The translations under genes were made by a program, and so were the position numbers. From assembly GCA_022575985.1 (NCBI GenBank), contig JAKSXM010000231.1, positions 5,272,501 to 5,336,500 of the forward strand: DNA of 64,000 nt, given 5' to 3'. Shown here one piece after another: positions 13,258 through 24,795 of the stretch. Origin of the DNA: Anagrus nilaparvatae. Its lineage: Eukaryota; Arthropoda; Insecta; Hymenoptera; Mymaridae. The notes under the pieces were generated by a model. That model saw nothing but the letters and a program-made list of their open reading frames with translations. It had not been told where the DNA came from and ran no database searches. How positions within the stretch are numbered: position 1 is the stretch's first letter; every line of letters starts with the position of its first letter.

Positions 13258-15092
13258 ATTGTTGCAACATACAACAAAGATTATCATAAAAAAGTGGAGA
13301 ATTTATTAAATGATGCACTAACATATAAAGAGATAAAACATAATCCTATTGAAAAATTAAGGAAATTAAATAGCAAATTTTTGAAGCAATGGAATGAGAA
13401 AAAATTTTTTAATAAAGTGTATCATGAAAATAGCCTTACACAAAGAGATAAAATCTGACTAAGATTTTATGGTCTAATAAAATTACATAAAGTTGGTCAT
13501 CCTGTAAGACCTGTTTTGCCCATAATCGGAACTCCTACTTACTTTTTAGCTAAATTTTTAACTGATATTTTTACTAAGGGCTTTCAAAAGCCAAATTCTT
13601 ATGTAAAAAACAGTGAAATGCTAATAGAAAAATTAAAAAACATCATTATTCCTGATGATTATGTTATGATCTCTTTAGATGTTAAGGCTTTGTATACAAA
13701 TGTACCTATAGATATAATTAAAACCAGCATAAGAAAAAGATTTAAAGATCTGAAAAAAGTCATCCCAAAATAGTATATTAAGTATCAAGGGCGTAAAAGT
13801 TTCGGCACTAGCGTGAGCACTAACACGAGTGCTCGGCGAAGCCGGGCACGAGTGATCCGTGTTCACGCTCGTGTCTAAAGTATTTCGCCCATGGTGCTTA
13901 CACTATTTTTTGCCCAACTAGGCGTAGAACGAGTTCAGAAAATTTTTTACGCACGAGTTTTACGCCCGGGAGGGCAAAAAAAATGTTATTAAGGGACATT
14001 ATAAGTGCTGTAGAATTATTATATTATAACACATATTTTTCATTCAATAACAAATTCTATAAACAGATCTTTGGGACCCCGATGGGTTCACCAGTTTCAC
14101 CTATTTTAGCTGATATAGTGATGTGTGATCTTGAAGAAAAATGTTTAAAAAAATTAAATTTTGAACCGTTTTTTTACTACAGATATGTTGATGATATTTT
14201 GACATGCATTCCTAAAGATAAAATTGATTATACATTAAAAATTTTTAATTCTTACAATAATAGATTACAATTTACCCATGAACTTGAAGACAGTAAAATC
14301 ATCAATTTCTTAGAATTAACCTTAATAAATAATAATAGCAAAATTTTATATAATTGGTACAGGAAAGGCACATCTTCTAATAGATTCTTAAATTTTAATT
14401 CATGTCACACAAAATCACAAAAAATAGGCATGGTGTACACATTGGTTGACAAAGTATACAAATTATCTGATAAAATCTTTCATAATGATAATCTAATCAA
14501 GATAAAATCTTTCTTGAGTAACAATGCATGTCCAAATAAATTTATTGAATTTTACATTAAGAAAAGGCTGGATACTCTACATTATAGGGAAAAAAATAAT
14601 ATTGAAGGTACTAATGGAATAGCTAACAATATAAATAATCAAAAAATGAAATTATGTCTTCCTCATAATAATAGTTTATTTCATAGAGTAAAAAATGCTG
14701 TTGAACCCTATAATATTCAAGTTGTAGCTAAACCTAACTATATGTTTAGTCAAGTATTTGTCAGAGGCAAAGACAAATTAAATAAATTCTAACAACCTAA
14801 TAAGGTGTATAAAATTGAATGCATGAATTGTGATGCCTCATACGTAGGTGAAACCAAACGTTAATTAGGTGTAAGAATAAAGGAACATTTTGATAATTAC
14901 AGCTTAGATGATGATAAACACAGTGTTGTTACTGATCATAGAAAATTAGGTCATAAATTTAATTGGAAAGGTGTTAAGGTTCTAGATACTGAACAGCATT
15001 ATCATAAACGCATATTTTCAGAATCTTTCCACATAAAAAGCCAAAAAAATAGTCTTAACAAACAAGAAGACAGAGATTATAAAATAATTTAA
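13258..15092 (+). pseudogene. Penelope-like retroelement, RT plus GIY-YIG, dead
   Basis: Would encode a reverse transcriptase with a C-terminal GIY-YIG endonuclease. The frame opens near 13258 without a start codon, so it is 5' truncated. Visible RT features: RFYGL then KLHKVGHPVRP (13459-13515), GTPTYFLAKFL, SLDVKALYTNVP (block with the first catalytic Asp, about 13674-13709), FGTPMGSPVSPILAD and the catalytic RYVDD (about 14183). The endonuclease part begins KVYKIECMNCDASYVGETKR (about 14802). Breaks: TGA at 13456, a 212-bp insertion at 13771-13982 that shifts the frame, TAA at 14790 and TAA near 14862. YVDD, the KIHK-like block and the fused GIY-YIG identify a Penelope-like element rather than a LINE. 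Confidence 0.88.
13771..13982 (-). mobile_element. Short two-hairpin element, copy 2, in the RT frame
   Basis: Reverse-orientation relative of 1180-1344, sharing the TAGTATATTAAGTATCAAGG end and the two nested inverted repeats. It carries an extra GC-rich block near 13830-13850 (CTCGGCGAAGCCGGGC, palindromic) that copy 1 lacks. Excluding about 212 bp would put the two RT segments back in one frame, which fixes its extent. Flanking A-runs hide any target duplication. Confidence 0.7.
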
Positions 15093-15229
15093 TTATTTAC
15101 TTAAAAATATGTCCAGCGTTAACAAATTTAACTAATTAAAATAGATTATTAAAATTTATTAAAAATGAAAATTTTTTGAATGGGATTGATTTTCTTGATT
15201 TTTGTGTACTTATTTTTATATATTTTTAT

Positions 15230-15507
15230 AGATTTTCCCATCAAACTTTTTTTTTTTTTTAAACGTTTTCGGAGTTTTCAAAAATGGTGGTTTTATAGGT
15301 TCGGTATAAGTATCCAACTTTAAAATAAACAACGTAATACCCTTTTTGTAAATTTGCACTATATTTAAATTATAAATTTAAGTTATAAAAAACCTTCAGA
15401 TTTATTGATTCATCTAATTTTAAGTAGTTTTTTCGAGAAAAAAAATTGTTTAATTTTGAGACCTTTCGTTCCATTTTGTGGTTTTTATCCATGGAATTAC
15501 TCATATA
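15230..15507 (-). repeat. Right member of a distant inverted repeat pair
   Basis: Inverted, diverged copy of 8694-8960, recognisable by TTTTTATCCATGGAATTACT and CTAATTTTAAGTAGTTTTTT. The MITE at 15510-15741 is inserted at its edge. Confidence 0.5.
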
Positions 15508-15509
15508 AT

Positions 15510-15741
15510 AAGGGTTTTCGGGTTGGTCACGTGATACAGTGGGTTTTTAGTGAAGACCAAGCCAGCTCAACATTTAAGCATAGGAGTTGGCGTGGTCTTC
15601 CAGAAAGAATACTCGAGGAAAACATTTGTTTTCCTCGAGTATTCTTTCTGGAAGACCACGCCAGCTGCATAGCTTATACGCAGGGTGGTCGTTGTTTTCG
15701 CTAAAAAGCTCCAATGTCACGTGACCAGCCCGAAATACCTT
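15510..15741. mobile_element. MITE with a perfect 36-bp hairpin core
   Basis: 232 bp. The outer ends (TTTCGGGCTGGTCACGTGA on one side, diverged on the other) are flanked by ATATAAT at 15503-15509 and 15742-15748. At the centre, 15589-15624 and 15627-15662 are perfect inverted repeats separated by two T residues. The outer ends have mismatches while the core has none. A 99-codon frame across it (15405-15704) is an artefact of the palindrome. Confidence 0.75.
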
Positions 15742-15885
15742 ATATAATGTACTAGATTATGTATGTAACGTTTTGAATTAAATTGGTTTAATAAAAAATA
15801 AAGAATAAAGAATATACTCAATGTATAATATATATTAGGGTTTTAGTATTTTCCTCTGCGATCAATTTGAGAAATAACAGACACC

Positions 15886-16267
15886 CTATTCTATGCCGTT
15901 CAAATTAAAAACACCGTTATCTAGGGTAATATCCGAAATTGACTTTTTTACATTTTTGCTATATTTATAACATAACAAACATGATGCAAAAATTTTTTTT
16001 GCAAAATATCGTTTATTTGCGATTTTATGAATTTTAAAAACACCGTAAGTGAGACTAAATTTGAGAATACAACAGTAAACAGGGTAAGTATATAAAACAA
16101 ATTAAGAAACATCGTATCTTCTATGTTTTTAATGCTTAATATCAGTTAATAGATACGGTGTTTCTTTTTTTATTGTCAGATATATTGAAAAAATCTTCTT
16201 TTCTTCATCTCTCGAAATAATAGTTCATTGAGATAACGGTATTTTTAATTTGGACGGCAGTATTATA
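15886..16267. mobile_element. MITE just upstream of the first F-box gene
   Basis: Imperfect inverted ends around ATTAAAAACACCGTTATCT (left) and its near complement (right). AACACCGT-like phrases recur inside. It ends about 157 bp before the start codon at 16425, so it could contribute to the promoter or 5' leader. No coding content. Confidence 0.6.
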
Positions 16268-16424
16268 TTTATATATAAACTTATAAAAATTTGATGATAC
16301 GTTTTTATTTTATTGATAATATTAAATGATAATAATCAGAATGAATTCTGGTCAGACTGCAAGACTAAATATATATTATATGCTTGAATTAATTTTTATT
16401 TAATTATTATAATTATTATTTAGA

Positions 16425-17900
16425 ATGGATGTTAAAATTTTTACAATCTATAATGTGCCACCTGAAGTTTTAATCCAAATTTTCAAATATCTGCCAGTTG
16501 CTGAAAGGATTAAAATGGAGAGCGTTTGCCATCATTGGTGTGATGTATCTGTCGATTCCTGGACTCAAGTAAAGCATTTGTACGTAAATCCTAGATCGTG
16601 GGGTCTTAAGCCTCAGGGATTCAAGCATGAGGTAAAAGATATAACTGTGGATATGCTTAAATCAGTACTAAAAAGATGTGGAAATTATTTAGTTAGCATT
16701 GACGTTGCAAACATAAAGCCTGACGAAAGTTGTTTTTTAAAATTAATTGCTGATTATGCTCCTCAAATAACATCTTTAAAAACGCGAGAACATTGTGCTA
16801 ATTTATCTAACGAAGGAATAGAATCTTTATCAGAAAAATTAAAAGATTTAATAGATTTGCAATTATTCAGTCATGAAATTAGTTACGACAATGCTGGTAG
16901 TTGTGAAATTGATTTCATGAATTTACTAAATAGAAACAAAAAACTAATATCATTAGGTATTCAAAATATACCATTAACTGGCTATTGTTTAGTAAGAGGC
17001 AAATGTAATTTATTAGAAAAATTAGAAATCAGTCACGTAAATGACATTGATGTTACTAAGTTAACCCAAGCCGTTTCAAGATTAGAGCATCTAAAAATAT
17101 TTAAAAATGAGTCTCCGAATCAACTAGGTTTAATAAGAGAGCTTGCAAATAAAACAACCCTTGAAGAAGTACATTTCTGCTTCTGTGATGTAGAATCGGA
17201 TGATTATGAGACAGAGCTTAGGAGATTGTTTAGAAATAATCGTGATTTAAAAATTTTAAGTTTTAAGCATTTTGATTTACCGGGCACTTGCTTAAGCGAC
17301 TTGAATCATTTAACGATTATAGATATTTCATTGAATTTCTGTAAATTTTTAGACTTTAGAAATTTAAATTTCTTATTGCCAAAATTTTTAAATTTAAGAA
17401 AATTTTATGTGTCCCTTCATTTGAATAGTACTGTTAATGACGAGTTTATAATAGCATTAAGCAAATGTACTAATTTAATAAGCTTAGCCATAGTCTTCGA
17501 TGTAGATTTAGCCCAACAACCGTCCCCGTTTAGTAATTTTGAAAGAATTTCAATTTTAAAAAATTTAGAAGAAATTTTTCTTAACAGTAATACAGCTGTT
17601 AATGATAGAATTCTTCAGATTTTCGAACAAAACTTAGAAAATCTTATTCACGTTGACATAGAAAATACTGGAATCACAACAAAAGCAATTAAAAATATTT
17701 TAGTTGCATCGAAAAATATAGAATTTCTTTGCATCGCGTATTGTAATGTAAATGTAAGAGAAGTAATATTATTTTCTATGGATATTACTAAAGTACGAAA
17801 AAAACATTTAATTTTAAAAGTTCATTCAACTGAACTTTTAGAAAATGAAACTGTTGAGGAGCCCTCGCCTTACTTGCAAATCATTGAATACCAAGAATGA
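16425..17900 (+). CDS. F-box / leucine-rich-repeat protein
   Basis: Single-exon gene of 491 residues, complete from ATG to TGA. Residues about 10-46 form an F-box (PPEVLIQIFKYLPVAERI, then ESVCHHWCDVSVDSW), which in this family binds Skp1. The rest is leucine-rich repeats, for example LISLGIQNIPLTGYCL, LKILSFKHFDLPGTCL, LEEIFLNSNTAVNDRIL and IEFLCIAYCNVNVREV. F-box/LRR proteins are substrate receptors of SCF ubiquitin ligases in cytoplasm or nucleus; the substrate cannot be guessed. There is no signal peptide or membrane segment. Same architecture as the genes at 53641 and 57637 but clearly another subfamily. Codons are strongly A/T-ending. A polyadenylation signal follows at 17927. Confidence 0.88.
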   Translation: MDVKIFTIYNVPPEVLIQIFKYLPVAERIKMESVCHHWCDVSVDSWTQVKHLYVNPRSWGLKPQGFKHEVKDITVDMLKSVLKRCGNYLVSIDVANIKPDESCFLKLIADYAPQITSLKTREHCANLSNEGIESLSEKLKDLIDLQLFSHEISYDNAGSCEIDFMNLLNRNKKLISLGIQNIPLTGYCLVRGKCNLLEKLEISHVNDIDVTKLTQAVSRLEHLKIFKNESPNQLGLIRELANKTTLEEVHFCFCDVESDDYETELRRLFRNNRDLKILSFKHFDLPGTCLSDLNHLTIIDISLNFCKFLDFRNLNFLLPKFLNLRKFYVSLHLNSTVNDEFIIALSKCTNLISLAIVFDVDLAQQPSPFSNFERISILKNLEEIFLNSNTAVNDRILQIFEQNLENLIHVDIENTGITTKAIKNILVASKNIEFLCIAYCNVNVREVILFSMDITKVRKKHLILKVHSTELLENETVEEPSPYLQIIEYQE

Positions 17901-17926
17901 TGAAGTGGTGTATGAAACTTATTGAC

Positions 17927-17932
17927 AATAAA
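17927..17932 (+). terminator. Polyadenylation signal AATAAA
   Basis: Canonical hexamer 27 bp after the stop codon of the F-box gene at 16425-17900. Confidence 0.55.
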
Positions 17933-17969
17933 TATTTCTTTAAATATTCATTTTTCAGAGAATTGAAAA

Positions 17970-18130
17970 CACTAAAAAAAAATCCGTTTGTATCTAACGA
18001 AATTTTTTTTTCTTGATCAAAGGATTGCTGAGAAGATTTTTTTTAATTTTCTTTACGTTTTAGATCTTTTCCGATCGTTTGGACAAGACAAAAAATTCTG
18101 CCAAGCAGAATTCCACTAGCGGCATTTTGG
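17970..18130. repeat. Decayed CACTG-family element
   Basis: Starts CACTAAAAAAAAATCCG and contains TTTTCTTTACGTTTTAGATC, matching the intact elements at 10068-12583 and 60070-60372 with many changes. It lies about 70 bp beyond the F-box gene stop. Confidence 0.55.
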
Positions 18131-18772
18131 AATATTAAATAAAAATTCTTGATTTTTGAGATAACAATTTTTTCCTTCATTTTTGCAATAAGTTTTCAAG
18201 CATTTCTCCATATTTTATTTTTCTTTATTTTTTATTTAGTAGATTCATTCTGATGCATCTTAGGGCATTATAAAAATTAAAAAATGTAATAATTTATTTA
18301 CTACTATTATTTACGATAAAAACATATAAGTTGGTTTATAAAAATATAAAGTTTATTTTATATAAATCGTTTATTTATTTATTTTAATTTCTTCTAAATC
18401 AACTTTTATGTATTTTTATTAAGACTTTTTAGGTTAGTCCATAAGCTTACTGAACTAAGCTTAGCTTTACCCAAAATTAAGCTTAATCTTTTTACGTGGG
18501 TTGTCTTTAAAAACTGTCTTAAGGAAATTTATTTTCATAATAAATAAAGATTATTCAAATGTGATGGTTGTTTGGCTAAACCTGCATAAACATTTTTTCC
18601 GATACTTGCTAAAAGTCAATTGGCAATTTCATACATATAAATTTATAACCAACTTCGCAAAATAATTAAAAGCCTCGGAAACTAAACGAAGTCATTGTAA
18701 AAACTACGATGATCAAATTTTTAAATTTTGATTGCATTAATTAACTAAAATTTTAAAAATCTAATTGGAATG
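18131..18772. other. Gene-free AT-rich stretch
   Basis: Nothing recognisable on either strand. Confidence 0.5.
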
Positions 18773-18964
18773 ATTATAATATATATTTTTTTTAATTTGG
18801 TCAATATGGAACGATCTGTTGTTTTTAGTAAAATTTTCAAAGGACCTTTTGAAAGGACAATAATAAGATTGTCGAAACTGTCGCACACGAGACAAATGTA
18901 ATAAATTGAATTTTACTAAAAACAACAGATAGTTCCTTATTAACCAAATAAAAAAAATATATAA
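18773..18964. mobile_element. Small AT-rich MITE
   Basis: Inverted arms of about 60 bp share TCTGTTGTTTTTAGTAAAAT and an outer ATATATTTTTTTTAATTTGG-like end, around a centre of about 65 bp. Duplications are unclear in the AT-rich flanks. Confidence 0.6.
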
Positions 18965-19364
18965 TTTCAAATTTTAATAGGAACAAAAAATCAATAAAAT
19001 TTATAATTAATTGGAAAGATTAGATAAACAAAATTTCTCTGATTATGAAAGGATTTAAGCTGAAAAGTAGAGCTGCTTTGGGTGAATATTCAACCAAAAG
19101 CTAAAGTACAAAAACAAAACGATTTTATTATATTGCAGGGTAAAAATTGATCGGCTCATCAATTTAAAGTGAAGTAATTTTATAATTTAATTTGTAATTA
19201 GTGATTTTTTATGTACTTCTTAATTTGGCTCCGAAGCTGAGGAATGAATGATTAAAAAGGTTATCCTACATAGAATAAAAAAGCAAAGAATTCTTAATAT
19301 AGTATGCTTTAACTTTTTTATTTATAAAACCTATATATATTGCTTTTTAATTAATTACATTATG

Positions 19365-19403
<39 letters not shown>

Positions 19404-19860
19404 TTTTTGAAGCTAACGCTCTCATTTATGTATATAAATAATATAATGATCGCTTTTATTTAATATATTTATGTATAATCTAAATTTCATTAAATATTTT
19501 CACAAATGCCTATTCTAAAAATAACTTATTTCAACTTTTTATGAAAAAATCAAAGAATTTTAAAAAATAAATATAATTAATTACAAACTAAAGTTATCTA
19601 AAACTATGTACATACACTGAAAAACTGACACTATTATTAGTATAGATAATTAGAGCTTATTATCCATCTAAAAATTAAGATTCAAATGACAAATTGACAA
19701 AGGTAGAGCAAGTAACAAAGTGTTATGAAGTTATGTAAATAAGTAAATTTGTAAATTTGTTTGTTATAATAATTTTTAAATAATTTTGTATTTGTTATTT
19801 TATATCTGTAAAATAAAAAAGAATAATTATATGGAAAAAAAATAATACAACTCTGCTATT
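18965..19860. other. Gene-free stretch with an A37 tract
   Basis: No gene. A pure run of 37 A lies at 19365-19401. I see no reverse-transcriptase remnant upstream, so it is not clearly a retroposon tail. Confidence 0.5.
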
Positions 19861-22154
19861 TGGGTCAATATTTGTGAACTGTATATGACTTTGCATGGGC
19901 GGGTCTCGAAATGTACTCCAAAGTATGTTTGGTCGAAAGTATATATAAAAAAAATAATTTTCCACAATTTTTAGCTTTTTAGATCCAATCCTCTATTTTT
20001 TATAGCGATTTTTATTTTTTTTAATTTTTTGAAATTTTTAATTTTTGAGAAATTTATGTTAATTAATTTTTCTCGCAAACACACACTTTACAATAAAATT
20101 TTTTTTCCTTATAGAACCCCATAGGAAATTTCCCGTAGAATTCGATTCTGGGGCCCAAATTTTTTTTTAAACTGCGCATGCGCGAGAAAATCAACTTTCT
20201 TGCTTTGCCTTTTCTAGCTTATATGCCTCAGCTGCAGGCAGCTAAATTTTCATCCTGTTGGTCTCAAATTGTATGTTTTTTCACATACTTTCAGTATATG
20301 AAATCATTTTTTTGGGTAAATTTATTTTAAAAGCACTAAAATTGAAAAATAGCGATTTTTAAAAAATCATTTTTCACAAATTTTAAATTTTCCGCCAAGT
20401 CACGTGACCAAATGAAAATCTAACTAAAAATTCGGATTCAGCGGGAAATTTCACATAAGGATACCAATTTTCGTCTTATTTCATTAAATAGTTTCTAAGA
20501 TATCCCATTTTAAAGATATAGATTAAAATTGACTTTTTTTAAAAAACCCTAAAAATGGGTCTCTGACTTAAATTATCATTATCTGTTAAACATATAATTA
20601 TAAAAAGACGAGTAAAAATTTTTTGGAAACTAAGGGCTTGTGAAAAATTTTTGAGGCCCATAGAACTCGTTTCTTTTAAAAATTAGAGTTTTGGCAGCAA
20701 TTTCTAAAGTGGTCATTTTTGGGTAAGAATAGGGATTTGGTTTATTGACTATCGCCATGAGAGAATTAATAACAAATAAATGTGGTGTACGGTAAATAAA
20801 TGTTGATACGTATACTGAAAAAATGAGACCAATTGGAAGTATTTTGGTTAGCTGGCGAGATTGCAGCTTTGTATTAAAGATTATGAAAAAAATCCTATTT
20901 TATAACACTGTCGTATTTTGTAGCTATTCTATCTTATTTTCAATTTTCCGAATTTTCTAGTTACCTAATGAAAACTTTGACGAAATTTTCGGATTCCTCG
21001 AAAAATTTTACAAAGACCCCCTTTTTGGAAAAGTTTTGGATGTTTCCGTAACGCTATAGAAATAAAAGAAATAGCAAAATACTAAATAACTACAAAATAC
21101 CACAATGTTATCAAATAGGATTTTTTTGTAATCTTTAATACAAAGCTGCAAACTTGCCAGTTAACCAAAATACTTCCAGTTGGTCTCATTATTTTGGTAT
21201 AAGTTTCACCATTCAATTACCGTACACTGCAATTATTTGTCGCTAAATCTCTCATGCCGATAGCCAATAAACCAAATATTATTATTCTTACCCCAAAATG
21301 ACCAATTTTGAAATTGCTGCCAAAATTCTAATTTTTTAAAGAAACGAGTTCTATAGGCCTCAAAATTTCTTTACAAGCCCAAAAAATTTCCAAAAAATTT
21401 TTACTTCTTCTTTTTATAATTATTTGTTTAGCATATATGATAATTAAAGTCAGAGTCCCATTTTTAGGGTTTTTTAAAAAAAGTAAATTTTAATCTTTAT
21501 CTTTAAAATGGGATATCTTAGAAACTATTTAATAAAATAAGACGAAAATTGGTTTCCTTATGTAAAATTTTCCGCTGAAACCGAATTTCTAGTCAGATTT
21601 TCATTTGGTCACGTGACTTGGCGTAAAATTCAAAATCTGTGAAAAATGATTTTTTAAAAATCGCTATTTTTCAATTTTAGTGCTTTTAAAATAAATTTAC
21701 CCAAAAAAATGATTTCATATGCTGAAAGTATATGAAAAAACATACAATTTGAGACCAACAGGATGAAAATTGAGCTGTCTGCAGCTGAGGCATATAAGCT
21801 AGGAAAGTCAAAGCAAGAAAGTTGATTTTCTCGCGCATGCGCAGTTCAAAAAAAAATTTGGACCCCAGAATCGAATTCTACGGGAAATTTCCTATGGGGT
21901 ACCATAAGAAAAAAAAATTTTATTGTAAAGTGCGCGTTTGCGAGAAAAATTAATGAACATAAATTTCTCAAAAATTAAAAATTTCAAAAAATTGAAAAAA
22001 ACAAAAATCGCTGTAAAAAATAGAGGATTGGATCTAAAAAGCTAAAAATTGGGGAAAATTATTTTTTTTGTATATGCTTTCGACCAAACATACTTTGGAG
22101 TACATTCTGAGACTCGAAAATCTAATCTGTATACACTTCACAAATATTGACCCA
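19861..22154. mobile_element. 2.3-kb palindromic foldback element
   Basis: Ends TGGGTCAATATTTGTGAA (left) and its complement (right). The arms are each about 1.1 kb and meet near 20950-21060. Both contain ACTTTCGACCAAACATA-like text, an initiator-like GCGCATGCGC, and a module centred on CCAAAATACTTCC shared with other palindromes in the window. No coding content; a deleted single-arm relative lies at 6505-6834. No convincing target duplication. Confidence 0.75.
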
Positions 22155-22163
22155 TTTCCTACG

Positions 22164-22779
22164 CAGTGAAAAAAAATTCTACACAATATTACTACAGTTT
22201 AGTATAGGATTGAGTGACGGTAGTCCAGTGGATTCATCCTGATTGCATCTATAGTTTAGTATTATTACTTCAGTATAATAGAAAATTTACTATTTTACTA
22301 AAGTACACTGTAAAAAGTAACCTTCTTAGATTTACAAAAAAAATAGAATATTTTCGAAAAATTAGTGAATTTTCAAAAAATTTTGTAAATATTCGATAAA
22401 ACTCGTTAATTTACTAAATTTAGTATATAATCGAAAAATTCGAGAATTCTCGATTTTTTTTTGTGATTTTACGAAAAAAGTTGTAAATTCACAACTATTT
22501 TTCGTAAATTTACAACTATTTTTTGAAAATTTTCGAAAAAAAAATGGTAAATTATCAATTTTTCTTGCGAATTCACAAAAAAAAAATCGAGAATACTCGA
22601 ATTTTATGTTAGTATACTAAATTTAGTAAATTTACGATTTCAAATATTTACAAATTTTTTTGAAAATTTACTAATTTTTCGAAAATGTTCTAATTTTTTT
22701 GTTAACATAAGAAAGTTACTTTTTATAATGTAGTAAAAATACTAAACCGTTGTAATATTGTGTACATTTTTTTTTACTG
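22164..22779. mobile_element. 616-bp foldback element with CAGTG ends
   Basis: Left end CAGTGAAAAAAAATTCTACA; right end a near complement finishing in ACTG. Arms continue inward (AGTAACCTTCTTAGATTTAC against its diverged complement). It abuts the preceding palindrome. Flanking duplications are not clear. Confidence 0.65.
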
Positions 22780-23127
22780 TTTTCTCCTTCAGTCCATTTA
22801 CGTATATTTTAAAAAAAATATTGATTTTCAAAGTATGTAATCTAAATAATTTTAATATTCAGAGCTGCTGATATTTAAACAAAAGTTTCTTTGGCTTCAA
22901 ATTATATTAATTATCAGGTAAGTTTATTACTTATTATAGAGCGAAACTCTACCTTAAATGAATGCAAAAGTCGACATCTTGTGGACACGATATCTCGACA
23001 AAGATCCATCGGATTACTTTCATTTTTTAAAACTGTGTTTCTTTTATCGAGTTGATGGAACCTATAGTTTTTGGGCCCAATCCGGTATTTTGAAAAACAT
23101 GTTTATTCTTGTATTTTCGCTTTACAG
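22780..23127. other. Gene-free stretch
   Basis: No coding content recognised; ends in a plausible splice acceptor (TTTACAG, 23121-23127) leading into the zinc-finger remnant. Confidence 0.4.
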
Positions 23128-23221
23128 AGGGGAAAAACCTTATAAATGTCAACTGCACAAAAAATTTCATAACATTTGTATAAACTTTGCATCGATGAAA
23201 TATCAAAGGAATGCAAAATAA
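23128..23221 (+). pseudogene. Decayed C2H2 zinc-finger exon
   Basis: Directly after a TTTACAG acceptor the frame reads RGEKPYKCQL, then KKFHNICINFASMKYQRN. GEKPYKC is the diagnostic linker and first cysteine of tandem C2H2 fingers. The second cysteine of the finger and one or both ligating histidines are missing, and the frame stops at once. Probably a relic exon of a zinc-finger gene, too decayed to bind zinc. Confidence 0.5.
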
Positions 23222-23445
23222 CACAAGATATATTTTTATTATTTATTAGTCAATCCCAATTTTATTGAATTAAAAGCCCAAAAGCCTATCTACGAGTTCT
23301 AAATTAATTTTAAAACCGAAATTTATTTTTTTTTAAATGTATCCCTATGTTAAAAAGTCTCAATTATCAGAATTTGATGTAAAACTTACTATGAAATTAA
23401 CCGGGAACTCATTATTTAGGGTCAAAGTCGAATACTAAAAAAATT

Positions 23446-23762
23446 TATAACCGGTTTGTGTAACTACACAACCAACGAGCATGGAACATGTTCACGCATA
23501 ATAGTAATAAATCCAAAAACCGAAATAACAATAAATCCTGAAATATATACTATCCTAAGTCCATAAACTTAAAGTATTCTAAGTTCTTGTACTTATCAGG
23601 GCCTGATCAGGTCCAGACTCCCACTTCAAATTATTCTAAGTCCCTAAGTAGAAAATATTCTAAGTCCATTTCAACCCCCCTAAAAACATCACTTTTTCAC
23701 CCCCCCCCCTTCCGAGCCAAACTTTTTCAAATACCCCATCCAATGAACATGTTCCATGTTAA
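23446..23762 (+). repeat. Interspersed repeat R1, fullest copy
   Basis: Starts around AACCGGTTTGTGTAACTACA, continues through CCAACGAGCATGGAACATGT, repeated CTAAGTCC phrases and a C-rich block, and ends CAATGAACATGTTCCATGTT. The two ends share ATGGAACATGTTCA in inverted orientation, itself nearly palindromic. Other copies: 35400-35672 (minus), 38915-39082, 50171-50209 plus 52921-53158, 56719-56980, and 59479-59521 plus 62974-63188. Probably a non-autonomous DNA element of unknown class. Confidence 0.65.
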
Positions 23763-24380
23763 AAAATCGACACGTTGTTTATTAGTATTGTAAATAGCAT
23801 AAAAAAGGTATATTTAATGAAGAATAATAAAATTTACATTTTTGTGTTTTATATCTATGGTTTTAGGTAATATTTTTTTTAATTTCAAAATGGTGGATGG
23901 AGGATTGCAAAAAAATTACTAAAACAAGTTGCATTACATTATTTGTTTTTAGTAATATCTTTTGGAATTTTACATAAATATTGGTTTTAAAATTAATTTA
24001 GTATTCAAAAAGAAATCGACACGTAAAATTTTAAATATTAATATTAGATAATTTTTTTAGTTCTAGTTCAAAGAATATGTAACTCTATCCATATGTATTC
24101 TATGTATAATTGCATTGGCGTTGATTTTTTTCATTTTCATGCATTGATCAGTTTGAAAAATTGATTAGAAATGAATAACTAATAAGTTTTTAATTCTTCT
24201 GAAGGTTAATTCATTGAAAAAAACTGGTTGTTTAAATACCGATATTTTAAAATAGTTGAAACTATATTATAAAAGTATATTAAAACGTAATTTTATTAAA
24301 TAAAAAAGAGTTTAGGAACTTGGTAATGACAATGGTATGGTAATAAGTGCGTGTAAGTACGACAGCTGAATTATACACCT
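23763..24380. other. Gene-free AT-rich stretch
   Basis: No gene or clear repeat boundary recognised. Confidence 0.45.
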
Positions 24381-24750
24381 TCGTATCCTAATTTTTTCGG
24401 CCGCGTGTTCTAGAAAAAGTTATGGGTCTATAAAAATGGCCAATTTTTGAAAAAAAATTAAAAGTATGAAACCCCGGAATAGCCTCGGTTTTTAACTAAG
24501 GTCAAAACATAATAAGTTTATATTTGACATTTTTTGGTATTTTAATTCGGGAGAGGCATTTCGGGCCATTGAAGACGTTTATCCAAGCTCAAAATCATAT
24601 ATATACTATAAACTGTGAGCGCGAGTAAACGGCGGGTCTTCAATAGTCTGACATGTCCTTCCAAGGCCAAAATACCAAAAAATTTAAAATATAATTAAGT
24701 ATGTATGGCCTAATCTAAAACTCTAGTCTATTTCGGGGTGTCATAATTTC

Positions 24751-24795
<45 letters not shown>

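Noticed and set aside
22958..23127. Upstream part of the 87-codon frame as protein
   Set aside because: Only the segment after the splice acceptor at 23127 resembles a known domain; the earlier codons look like intron sequence.
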